The notes below the pieces were generated by a model that saw only the letters and a program-made list of their open reading frames with translations, made no database searches and was not told the DNA's origin. A program made the position numbers and the translations under genes. Positions 50,591 through 58,684 of a stretch of DNA of 58,684 nt are shown one piece after another; the stretch's first letter is position 1; each line of letters begins with the position of its first letter. Source of the DNA: Yersinia artesiana (GTDB lineage Bacteria > Pseudomonadota > Gammaproteobacteria > Enterobacterales > Enterobacteriaceae); the NCBI RefSeq assembly GCF_902726545.1, contig NZ_CACVAD010000031.1, positions 1 through 58,684 of the forward strand. Reading direction: 5' to 3'.

Positions 50591-53500
50591 ATGAACCACA
50601 ACGGATTGCAGCGGTTAATGTCGAAAATGAAAGGGTACAGGGCTGCCCTGTTCGTCAGTACCTTCTTGTTATTGGCGGGCTGCGATGATGGGAGCAAAAA
50701 TAAGGATGTAGTAGCACCATCAGCCCCAGCGACTACACAGGTGAGTGAATCGGCAGCGAAAGCGCCGTCGAGACAAATAAACGATGCAAATAAGTTAGCG
50801 GAATTGACAAAACAGCATGCTGGTCAGCCGCTCACTTTACTGGATGCCTCTGAGCTACAACTCGAGGGGGCCAGTGCTATGGTGCTGACTTTTTCGCAAC
50901 CATTGGATCCCAAACAAGACTTCTCCGCACGGGTTCATTTGGTTGATACCGTCAGTGGAAAAATAGACGGAGCCTGGGAGCTGTCTGACAACCTGATGGA
51001 GCTGCGGCTACGCCATCTTAAACCTGAGCGTAAATTACTGCTGACTGTCGATGGCACGTTGCAAGGTATCGGCGGAGGCGAGCTGGGTAAACAACAGCAG
51101 CAGGAAATAACCACTCGCGATATCAAGCCAAGTGTCGGTTTTGCCAGCAAAGGTTCTTTGTTACCGGGTAAATTGGCCCAAGGCTTGCCGGTGATGGCGC
51201 TCAATGTTGATAGCGTTGATATTAATTTTTTCCGCATCAAGCAGAGCAGCCTGGCGAATTTCCTCGCAAGCTGGCAGTACCGCAGTGCGCTGTCGAACTG
51301 GGAATCAGATGAATTACTGAAAATGGCCGATCTGGTCTATACCGGCCGTTTTGACCTTAACCCTGCCGCCAATACCCGCGAAAAATTATTACTCCCATTA
51401 GCCGATATCAAGCCGTTGCAAGAGTCGGGTGTCTATCTGGCGGTGATGCAACAAGCCGGGCAATACAGCTACACCAATGCCGCCACCTTATTTACCCTGA
51501 GTGATATTGGCGTTTCGTTGCACAGCTATCATGACCGGATGGATGTCTTTACTCAGGCGTTGGCCGGTGGGGCGGCACTGAAAGGTGTGTCGCTACAGTT
51601 GCTGGATGAAAAAGGCCAGGTGCTGGTACAAGCTGAGACTGATGGTCAGGGCCATGCGCAGCTAGAAAAGAATGCTAAAGCAAAATTGCTACTGGCCGCG
51701 CAAAACGGGCAGACCAGTCTGATTGACCTCAATGCGCCGGCGCTGGATCTGGCTGAGTTTGATATTGCCGGGCCAGAAGGTTTCCAGAAACAGTTTTTCG
51801 TCTTCGGCCCGCGCGACTTGTATCGTCCCGGAGAGACGTTAATTGTCAATGGGTTGCTGCGTGATGCCGATGGTAAACCTCTCACTGCCCAGCCGGTTAA
51901 AGTGGATATTCTCAAGCCCGATAATCAAGTGGTGCGCAGTTTTGTCTGGCAGCCACAGGATGGTTTGTATCAATACCAGTACGCGATTGCAGAAAATGGC
52001 CCGACCGGCGAGTGGTCATTGCGCATGAATTTGGGCGATAACCAGCCGCGCCTGTACAAATTTAAAGTGGAAGACTTCCTGCCAGAACGGATGGCACTTG
52101 AGATTGCCACCCATAAAGAACCGATCGCCACCGACAGCGAAGCCAGTTTTGTCATCACTGGCCGCTATCTGTATGGCGCTCCGGCAGCCGGTAACCGATT
52201 GCAAGGCCAATTATTCCTGCGCCCACTGCGCGAAGCGGTGGCCTCATTACCCGGTTTTGAATTTGGTTCGGTTATCGAAGAGAACCTTTCGCGTACCCTG
52301 GATGAGTTCGATACCACACTCAACAGCGACGGCCAAACTGACGTTGAAGTTGATAACAGTTGGCAGAATGCGCAATCACCACTGAAGCTGATTTTACAGG
52401 CCAGTTTACTGGAGTCCGGCGGGCGGCCAGTCACGCGGCGTGCTGAGCAAGCTTTGTGGCCAGCCGATGCGCTGGTCGGTATTCGCCCGTTGTTCAACAA
52501 GCAGCAAGTTTATGATTATCGCAGTGACAGTTATAAATCACAGGCGATGGTCGATCAGGACAGCACGGCTGATTTTGAGATTGTTTATGCCAATGCTGAT
52601 GGTGAAAAACTGGCGGCGAAGGGTCTGAAAGTGAAGCTGGTGCGTGAGCGCCGCGACTACTACTGGCAGTGGTCAGAAAGTGATGGCTGGCAGTCACTGT
52701 ATGATAAAAAAGATCTGACACTGGCAGAGCAGTCAGTGAATGTTCCGGCAGGCGGTAGCGCTAAAGTCAGCTTCCCGGTGGAGTGGGGCGCATATCGTAT
52801 TGAGGTGAGTAATCCAGATAATGAATTAGTCAGTAGCTCCCGATTCTGGGCCGGTTACAGTTGGCAGGATAATACCGCAGGCAGCGGTGCTGTCCGGCCA
52901 GATCAGGTCAAACTGGCACTGGATAAACCGGCTTACCGCCCCGGCGAAAAAGTAAAACTGCATATTGAAGCACCGGCTGCCGGTAATGGCTATCTGCTGG
53001 TGGAATCCAGTGATGGCCCATTGTGGTGGCAGGAAGTGACCATTCCGGCTGGGGGCGCTGAAGTCGAAGTGCCGATTAATAAAGAGTGGAATCGTCATGA
53101 TTTATATCTCAGTGCGACAGTGATTCGCCCTGGTGATAAGTCACAGCAGGCGACCCCAAAACGCGCCATTGGTTTGTTGCATCTGCCGCTGGTTGATGAA
53201 ACCCGCAAATTAGCACTAGAGCTGGAATCGCCTGAGCGCATTCGTCCTAATCAGACCTTAACGGTCAAAGTGAAAGCCAGTCGCAGCGGTGCGCCGTTAC
53301 CTGAAAAAGTGCAGGTATTACTATCGGCGGTCGACAGCGGGATTCTGAATATTACTGATTACGCCACGCCCGATCCCTATGACGCCTTCTTTGGCCGCAA
53401 GCGCTACAGCGCCGACCAATATGATGTTTATGGGCAACTCATTGAAGGGCAGGGGCGTTTGGCAAGTCTGCGCTTTGGGGGGGATGGAGATGACGAAGAC

Positions 53501-55627
53501 GCGCTATCCCGCGGCGGTAAAAAACCGATAACTGAAGTCACGATCGTGGCGCAACAGGCCCAGCCGGTGACATTAAACGCGCAAGGTGAAGGCACTATTG
53601 AGCTGGCTATTCCGGACTTTAACGGTGAGCTACGCCTGATGGCGCAAGCCTGGAGTGAGGAAGATTTCGGTAAAGCTGAGTCTAAGGTGGTGGTCGCGGC
53701 TCCGCTAATTGCCCAACTCGCTACTCCGCGCTTCCTGGCGGGAGGGGACAGTACCCAACTGGCATTGGATTTAAGTAATCTATCCGGTCAGCCGCAAACG
53801 CTGTCACTTAACTGGGCCGCCAGCGATTTACTGACACTCAATGGCGCGCCAACCCAAACTATTTCGCTGGCAAATGGCGAGCGCAAAACTGTGCTGATCC
53901 CGGTACGGGCGTTGAATGGTTTTGGTCAGGGCGATATCGGCCTGACTATTACTGGCATGGTGTTACCCAATGAGAAATTGCCCGACTATCAGCATCATTG
54001 GAAAATAGGTGTGCGGCCAGCGTATCCTGCCCAGACGCGCCATTTCGCCAATGTATTGCATAGCGGTGAAAGTTGGAGCCTGCCAGCGGAGGCCACCAAA
54101 GGTCTGGCTCCTGAAACGCTGCAAGGGCAACTGCTGATAACCAGCCGGCCACCGCTGAATTTAGTGCGCTATATCACTGAATTATATGCTTATCCTTATG
54201 GCTGTCTGGAGCAGACAGTGAGCGGGTTGTATCCGTCGTTGTACAGCAATTATGCTCAACTGACGGCGCTCGGTATCAAGGCCGACAGTGACGAAAAACG
54301 GCGTAAAAGCATTGATGTCGGTATCGAGCATTTGCTCAGCATGCAGCGCTATAACGGCGGTTTCGGTCTGTGGAGCAATGATAGCCCGGAAGAATTCTGG
54401 CTGACGGCGTATGCCACGGACTTCCTCTATCGCGCCAGCCAGCAGGGTTACAGTGTGCCGGTGGCTGCGCTCACGGCGGCGAATAATCGTTTGCAGCGCT
54501 ATTTGCAAGATCCGAGTCAAATTGAAATTCGTTACAGTGAACAGACCAAACACACGCGCTTTGCGGTGCAAGCTTACGCGGGCCTGGTACTGGCACAACA
54601 GCAGCAGGCTTCACTGGGTGCCTTGCGCCAATTGTATACTCGCCGCGATGATGCGCGTTCCGGTTTGCCGTTGGTGCAACTGGGCGTCGCACTGAAATTG
54701 ATGGGGGATATGCCGCGCGCCAAAGAAGCCATTACACAAGGGTTGAATACCACCCGCAGTGATAAAGACTACTGGCTGGAGGATTACGGCAGTTCATTGC
54801 GCGATGATGCTCTGATTTTGGCGCTGCTAACTGACAATAACCTGCTGGCGCAAGATCGTGATACGCGCCTATTGGCACTGTCTGATGCGCTGACCAGCCG
54901 TAACTACCTGTCAACGCAGGAGAGCAATGCGGTATTCCTCGCCGGCCGCACATTGATGAGTGGGGCAGAAACGCCGTGGCAAGTGGCGATTGCACCGCAA
55001 GTTGAGCCAATTGAACAGGCCGAAACATTGACGCAAAGTGCGGCATTGAATCAAAACTGGTCGGCACAACAATTGGCGAGCGGGATGCAATTACAAAACC
55101 GCGGCGACGTTGCATTGTATAGCCGCGTGAATGTGGTGGGATATCCGCAGCAAACGCCAGCGCCATACAGCAACAATTTACATATCACCCGCAGTTATAT
55201 TGGGCTTGACGGTCAGCCGCTGCGCTTATCCCAATTGAAGAGTGGCGAGTTAGTTCTGGTGCATTTAGATGTCTGGGCTGATAAACGGGTACCCGATGCG
55301 CTGGTGGTCGATTTGCTGCCAGCCGGTTTGGAACTGGAAAACCAGAACCTGGGCGACAGCAGCGCCAGTCTGGGGGAGAGTGCCAGCAGTGTGACCGAGT
55401 TGATGCAGGATATGCAGCAGTCCGATATCAAACATCAGGAGTTCCGTGATGACCGCTATGTTGCCGCCGTTAATGTTGATGCTTACCGCCATACGACATT
55501 GTTATATCTGGCGCGCGCAGTGACGCCAGGTATTTATCAGGTGCCTGCGCCACAGGTGGAGTCGATGTATGTTCCAGATTGGCGGGCGCTGGGCAGCACG
55601 GTGCCGCAGCTCGAAATAGTTAAGTAA
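50591..55627 (+). CDS. yfhM: Alpha-2-macroglobulin-like lipoprotein YfhM
   Basis: A ~1678-residue periplasmic protease trap. The lipobox LLLAGC puts the lipidated Cys at about residue 31. The ATG at 50591 is chosen (GGGGCAAG upstream), though ATGs at 50618 and 50627 are possible. The middle contains several macroglobulin (MG) beta domains, including FVFGPRDLYRPGETL and LDKPAYRPGEKVKL, and an alpha-2-macroglobulin domain. The thioester motif CLEQ, in YPYGCLEQTVSG, is intact at about residue 1205, so a covalent trap is predicted. The C-terminus ends ESMYVPDWRALGS. It is paired with pbpC, as in most bacteria that have it, and is thought to guard the periplasm when peptidoglycan is breached. Confidence 0.96.
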   Translation: MNHNGLQRLMSKMKGYRAALFVSTFLLLAGCDDGSKNKDVVAPSAPATTQVSESAAKAPSRQINDANKLAELTKQHAGQPLTLLDASELQLEGASAMVLTFSQPLDPKQDFSARVHLVDTVSGKIDGAWELSDNLMELRLRHLKPERKLLLTVDGTLQGIGGGELGKQQQQEITTRDIKPSVGFASKGSLLPGKLAQGLPVMALNVDSVDINFFRIKQSSLANFLASWQYRSALSNWESDELLKMADLVYTGRFDLNPAANTREKLLLPLADIKPLQESGVYLAVMQQAGQYSYTNAATLFTLSDIGVSLHSYHDRMDVFTQALAGGAALKGVSLQLLDEKGQVLVQAETDGQGHAQLEKNAKAKLLLAAQNGQTSLIDLNAPALDLAEFDIAGPEGFQKQFFVFGPRDLYRPGETLIVNGLLRDADGKPLTAQPVKVDILKPDNQVVRSFVWQPQDGLYQYQYAIAENGPTGEWSLRMNLGDNQPRLYKFKVEDFLPERMALEIATHKEPIATDSEASFVITGRYLYGAPAAGNRLQGQLFLRPLREAVASLPGFEFGSVIEENLSRTLDEFDTTLNSDGQTDVEVDNSWQNAQSPLKLILQASLLESGGRPVTRRAEQALWPADALVGIRPLFNKQQVYDYRSDSYKSQAMVDQDSTADFEIVYANADGEKLAAKGLKVKLVRERRDYYWQWSESDGWQSLYDKKDLTLAEQSVNVPAGGSAKVSFPVEWGAYRIEVSNPDNELVSSSRFWAGYSWQDNTAGSGAVRPDQVKLALDKPAYRPGEKVKLHIEAPAAGNGYLLVESSDGPLWWQEVTIPAGGAEVEVPINKEWNRHDLYLSATVIRPGDKSQQATPKRAIGLLHLPLVDETRKLALELESPERIRPNQTLTVKVKASRSGAPLPEKVQVLLSAVDSGILNITDYATPDPYDAFFGRKRYSADQYDVYGQLIEGQGRLASLRFGGDGDDEDALSRGGKKPITEVTIVAQQAQPVTLNAQGEGTIELAIPDFNGELRLMAQAWSEEDFGKAESKVVVAAPLIAQLATPRFLAGGDSTQLALDLSNLSGQPQTLSLNWAASDLLTLNGAPTQTISLANGERKTVLIPVRALNGFGQGDIGLTITGMVLPNEKLPDYQHHWKIGVRPAYPAQTRHFANVLHSGESWSLPAEATKGLAPETLQGQLLITSRPPLNLVRYITELYAYPYGCLEQTVSGLYPSLYSNYAQLTALGIKADSDEKRRKSIDVGIEHLLSMQRYNGGFGLWSNDSPEEFWLTAYATDFLYRASQQGYSVPVAALTAANNRLQRYLQDPSQIEIRYSEQTKHTRFAVQAYAGLVLAQQQQASLGALRQLYTRRDDARSGLPLVQLGVALKLMGDMPRAKEAITQGLNTTRSDKDYWLEDYGSSLRDDALILALLTDNNLLAQDRDTRLLALSDALTSRNYLSTQESNAVFLAGRTLMSGAETPWQVAIAPQVEPIEQAETLTQSAALNQNWSAQQLASGMQLQNRGDVALYSRVNVVGYPQQTPAPYSNNLHITRSYIGLDGQPLRLSQLKSGELVLVHLDVWADKRVPDALVVDLLPAGLELENQNLGDSSASLGESASSVTELMQDMQQSDIKHQEFRDDRYVAAVNVDAYRHTTLLYLARAVTPGIYQVPAPQVESMYVPDWRALGSTVPQLEIVK

Positions 55628-55633
55628 ACACTT

Positions 55634-55667
55634 ACTCCCCTTTTGCGGTTACAGGTAAAAGGGGAGT
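55634..55667 (+). promoter_or_regulatory. Hairpin that covers the pbpC ribosome-binding site
   Basis: An 11-bp perfect inverted repeat ACTCCCCTTTT/AAAAGGGGAGT with a 12-base loop lies between yfhM and pbpC. No T run follows, so it is not an intrinsic terminator. Its right arm holds GGGGAG, the only Shine-Dalgarno-like sequence before pbpC, so folding would limit translation of pbpC. Confidence 0.6.
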
Positions 55668-55679
55668 TACCTATCCTTG

Positions 55680-58016
55680 ATGCTAAAAACATACTTTTCC
55701 CGTCATCGCCGTAAAATCTGGCTGCTGGCGCTTATTGTGGTGCTGCTTCCGGCTATCTTGTGGCTGGCGGACAAGCGCTGGCCGCTTCCATTGACTGAAG
55801 TACAAGTCGCGCGGGTGGTGGTCGCCGAAGATGGGACACCGTTATGGCGCTTTGCCGATGCTGACGGGGTTTGGCGCTATCCGGTGACGCTGCAAGAGGT
55901 GTCTCCTTATTACCTACAAGCGCTGCTGACCTTTGAAGACCGCTGGTTTTATTCTCACCCCGGCGTGAACCCATTGGCTCTGGCCCGCGCCGCCTGGCAG
56001 GATTTGCGCGCAGGTAAGATTCTGTCTGGTGGCAGCACACTTTCGATGCAAGTTGCCCGCCTGATTGACCCACATCCCCGCACATTAACGGGTAAGTTAC
56101 GCCAAGTGTGGCGAACGGCTCAGTTGGAATGGCACTTTTCTAAAGACAAAATTCTCGAAATTTATCTTAACCGCGCCCCTTTCGGTGGCACGTTGCAAGG
56201 CATTGGCGCGGCTAGCTGGGCATATCTGGGCAAGCCGCCCTCACAATTAACGCCGGCAGAAGCCGCATTATTGGCCGCATTGCCCCAGGCTCCGAGCCGC
56301 TTGCGCCCGGATCGCTATCCACTGCGAGCTAAAGCCGCGCGCGATAAAGTGCTCAGTCGGCTGGCGGATTATCAGGTGTGGCCGGTTGAGCAGGTGGCTG
56401 ATATCAAACAAGAAGATATCTGGCTGGCACCGCGTCAGGTTCCGCAATTAGCACCATTGTTAGCCCGGCGCTTAACGGCGGGTAACCAGCGGGAAGTGAT
56501 TAACACCACTGTGGATGCAGGTTTGCAGCGCCAACTAGAAGACATGGCGGCAGGTTGGCGTCACCAACTTCCTGAGAAAACCTCATTGGGGTTGCTGGTG
56601 GTAGACCATACCACCATGAATGTACGTGCTTACCTCGGCTCGGTCGATTTCCAAGACAACAGCCGCTTCGGTCATGTGGATATGGTCAGTGCCTGGCGCT
56701 CGCCGGGATCAACACTGAAGCCATTTCTATATGCCATGGCATTGGATGATGGTCTGATCCATGCTGAATCACTGTTGCAAGATGTGCCGCGCCGCTTTGG
56801 CGATTATCGGCCCGGTAATTTTGATACTGGTTTCCACGGCCCGGTCAGTGCCAGCGAGGCTTTGGTGCGATCCTTAAATCTGCCAGCGATACAGTTACTC
56901 GAAGCTTATGGCCCGAAACGTTTTACTGCCAACTTACGTAATGGCGGTTTGAACTTACGTTTTCCACTGCACAGTGAACCCAGTTTGGCGGTGATCCTTG
57001 GCGGCACAGGGTCCCGGCTGGACCAATTAGTCGCAGCCTACAGTGCTTTTGCGCGGGGCGGAATGGCGGCAACATTGCGGTTCGAACCTCAACAGCAGTT
57101 GCAGGAGCGGCGCTTGTTTTCACCGGGAGCGGCGTGGATTACCCGACGAATTATGGCGGGGGAAGCTCGCCCATTACCAGACGATATTTTACCCGCCACG
57201 GTACCGTTGGCATGGAAAACCGGTACCAGCTATGGCTACCGTGATGCTTGGGCGATTGGTATTAATGCGCGCTATACCATTGGTGTGTGGGTCGGTCGGC
57301 CCGATGGGACACCGGTCGCTGGGCAGTTTGGTTACGCCACTGCTATCCCTATCCTCAATCAAGTCAATAACTTGCTGATGACGGGGTTACAGCAAAATGG
57401 CCGCCAATTACCTCTCGACCCCAGGCCGTCGTCTGTCAGCCGCGCAGAGATTTGCTGGCCGGGGGGGCAGCCGCTCGCCGCTGGCGACAGTAATTGCCGG
57501 CAGCGGCGGCAAAGCTGGGTTCTGGATGGCACCCTTCCGCCGACACTTGCCGCACCTGGGCAGGAAAATACGCAGGGCAGCCAGTTCACTATTTGGTTGA
57601 ATCCACAAGGCCAGCGAGTTGCCGCTGATTGCCAGGGCGCTACGGCGGTCGCATTAACGTTGTGGCCCCTACCACTGGAACCCTGGCTACCCATGGCCGA
57701 GCGCCGCAGTCATCGGCTGCCTGCGGCAAGTCGTGAATGCCCGCCTCAAGGCGATATTGAAGCTGCGCCGCTATTGGTTTTAGGGATACGCGATGGTGCG
57801 GTCGTGAAACGATTACCGGGCCAAAATCGTCTTGATCTCCGCTTAGAGGCACAAGGAGGGCGTGGACAAAGATGGTGGTTCCTCAATGGAGAACAGGTTG
57901 CGGTGACCGATAATAATCAATCATGGATACAAACCTTATCTGTGCCGGGTCGCTATCAACTTAATGTATTGGATGAAAGCGGGCTGGTGGGTAATCTAGT
58001 ATTTCGCCTGGAATGA
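55680..58016 (+). CDS. pbpC: Penicillin-binding protein 1C (PbpC)
   Basis: A 778-residue bifunctional peptidoglycan synthase anchored by an N-terminal membrane segment (~14-32). The glycosyltransferase domain has EDRWFYSHPGVNPLALARA and GGSTLSMQVARL. The transpeptidase domain has the catalytic Ser in SPGSTLKPFLYAMALD, SLNLPA and KTGTSYGYRDAWAIG. The C-terminal BiPBP_C domain covers about the last 90 residues. ATG 55680 (MLKTYFSRHRRK) is chosen over the TTG at 55677. It follows yfhM by 52 bases. In E. coli ndk comes next; here a crystallin-like gene follows. Confidence 0.96.
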   Translation: MLKTYFSRHRRKIWLLALIVVLLPAILWLADKRWPLPLTEVQVARVVVAEDGTPLWRFADADGVWRYPVTLQEVSPYYLQALLTFEDRWFYSHPGVNPLALARAAWQDLRAGKILSGGSTLSMQVARLIDPHPRTLTGKLRQVWRTAQLEWHFSKDKILEIYLNRAPFGGTLQGIGAASWAYLGKPPSQLTPAEAALLAALPQAPSRLRPDRYPLRAKAARDKVLSRLADYQVWPVEQVADIKQEDIWLAPRQVPQLAPLLARRLTAGNQREVINTTVDAGLQRQLEDMAAGWRHQLPEKTSLGLLVVDHTTMNVRAYLGSVDFQDNSRFGHVDMVSAWRSPGSTLKPFLYAMALDDGLIHAESLLQDVPRRFGDYRPGNFDTGFHGPVSASEALVRSLNLPAIQLLEAYGPKRFTANLRNGGLNLRFPLHSEPSLAVILGGTGSRLDQLVAAYSAFARGGMAATLRFEPQQQLQERRLFSPGAAWITRRIMAGEARPLPDDILPATVPLAWKTGTSYGYRDAWAIGINARYTIGVWVGRPDGTPVAGQFGYATAIPILNQVNNLLMTGLQQNGRQLPLDPRPSSVSRAEICWPGGQPLAAGDSNCRQRRQSWVLDGTLPPTLAAPGQENTQGSQFTIWLNPQGQRVAADCQGATAVALTLWPLPLEPWLPMAERRSHRLPAASRECPPQGDIEAAPLLVLGIRDGAVVKRLPGQNRLDLRLEAQGGRGQRWWFLNGEQVAVTDNNQSWIQTLSVPGRYQLNVLDESGLVGNLVFRLE

Positions 58017-58182
58017 ATTAATAGAATAAATCAATTAATGGCAACACATAGTCGTCTTTTATATTCTATTATTAATTAATGTTTTTGTGATAAATAAAAT
58101 AATGTTATGATTTTGATTTGTCCGATAAATTAACTCTAGCATAGGTATTCCGTATTATGATTTATGGCTGGAGGATGACTAG

Positions 58183-58684
58183 ATGATTTATAACGTTCCA
58201 TTTATAATGCTATTCTTAATAATATTAACAACTAATGTTTTTGCAGAACAACCGAGAATATGTTTTTTTGCCGATGAGAATTATCAAGGAAGATCTATTT
58301 GCGCTACTCAGGGGCAAGCGGTAAGTAATCTTAAAACAGAATGGAATGATAAGATATCATCGATTCACATTCCTCCAGGAATGATGGTTACCACATTCAA
58401 AGATATCAATTTTTCAGGTGAAAATTTAACATTTAAGGAAAGTGTCAATTTAGGTCTCTCCCGCCGCTGGACAAGTTTAAATAATGCAATTAGTTCTTTT
58501 AAAGTCAGAAGTGCAGCCTGTTTTTATACCAATGATAACTTTATTGGTGAATCTATTTGTATCTCAGGTAATGAACGGCTTGATTTATATAATGAAAGTC
58601 ATGGCCGGAAATCTCATATGTTAAATCCCCTTAATGATAGAATTAGATCTATTCTATTGCCAGAGGATACTCAAACTATTATCT
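58183..58684 (+). CDS. Exported beta-gamma-crystallin protein (truncated by window edge)
   Basis: An open frame from ATG 58183 to the window end with no stop, 167 codons visible. GGAGG lies 8 bases upstream. The signal peptide ends at VFA (about residue 21). The mature part shows repeated Greek-key units beginning RICFFADENYQGRSICA, MVTTFKDINFSGENLTF and ACFYTNDNFIGESICI. They end in calcium-site motifs of the type (N/D)(N/D)xx(S/T)S: NDKISS, NNAISS and, less perfectly, NDRIRS. Calcium-binding exported crystallins are known from Yersinia pestis, and this is probably the same family. The gene and the 166-base gap before it are AT-rich, unlike pbpC. Confidence 0.85.
   Translation, partial: MIYNVPFIMLFLIILTTNVFAEQPRICFFADENYQGRSICATQGQAVSNLKTEWNDKISSIHIPPGMMVTTFKDINFSGENLTFKESVNLGLSRRWTSLNNAISSFKVRSAACFYTNDNFIGESICISGNERLDLYNESHGRKSHMLNPLNDRIRSILLPEDTQTII

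Noticed and set aside
55634-55667. Hairpin as an intrinsic terminator of yfhM
   Set aside because: No T run follows the stem, and pbpC has no evident separate promoter in the 13 bases left.

Overview
The window is chromosomal DNA from an enterobacterium of the Yersinia type. The backbone runs in the E. coli-like order lepA-lepB-rnc-era-recO-pdxJ-acpS, yfhL-yfhH, pgpC-tadA-mltF-purL-glmY-glrK-qseG-glrR, glnB, hmp-glyA, hcaT-csiE, suhB-trmJ-iscRSUA-hscBA-fdx-iscX-pepB-sseB-yfhM-pbpC. Several features point to Yersinia: a full 127-bp ERIC element, a pair of ~165-bp palindromic miniature elements of YPAL size, a glutamine-dependent nadE beside glnB, a sigma54-type glmY, and a beta-gamma-crystallin gene at the right edge. 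The genus call is inference from gene order and repeats; I do not assign a species.

Layout. 1-7140: translation, export, RNA processing and cofactor genes. 7140-13100: backbone genes with insertions relative to E. coli (a GntP-type permease, murQ facing yfhH, and a membrane protein of the DUF2157 type). 13270-19730: tadA, mltF, purL. 19740-25050: a small unknown secreted protein, then the GlmY small RNA with a textbook sigma54/GlrR/IHF control region, then glrK-qseG-glrR, whose product GlrR is expected to activate glmY. 25090-27070: nadE and glnB. 27240-32500: a six-gene minus-strand operon (yhfZ-yhfY-yhfX-php-yhfU-yhfT) of unknown function, placed between glnB and hmp. 32760-38390: hmp, glyA, hcaT, csiE. 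38520-40210: a zevAB-like zinc pair with a near-perfect Zur box. 40280-48070: suhB, trmJ and the whole ISC iron-sulfur operon. 48230-58020: pepB, sseB, the alpha-2-macroglobulin yfhM and its penicillin-binding partner pbpC. 58180-end: a truncated exported crystallin-fold protein.

The non-coding content is rich: two YPAL-like insertions with target duplications (one duplicates the glyA terminator), one full and one shortened ERIC, two copies of an unnamed REP-like palindrome, and recognisable boxes for PurR, NsrR, IscR, Zur, GlrR and IHF. The least understood parts are the yhf operon, the secreted protein at 19746-20192, the terminator-ended segment between glmY and glrK, and a hairpin that covers the pbpC ribosome-binding site. 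I saw no rRNA, tRNA, CRISPR array, prophage or transposase gene.
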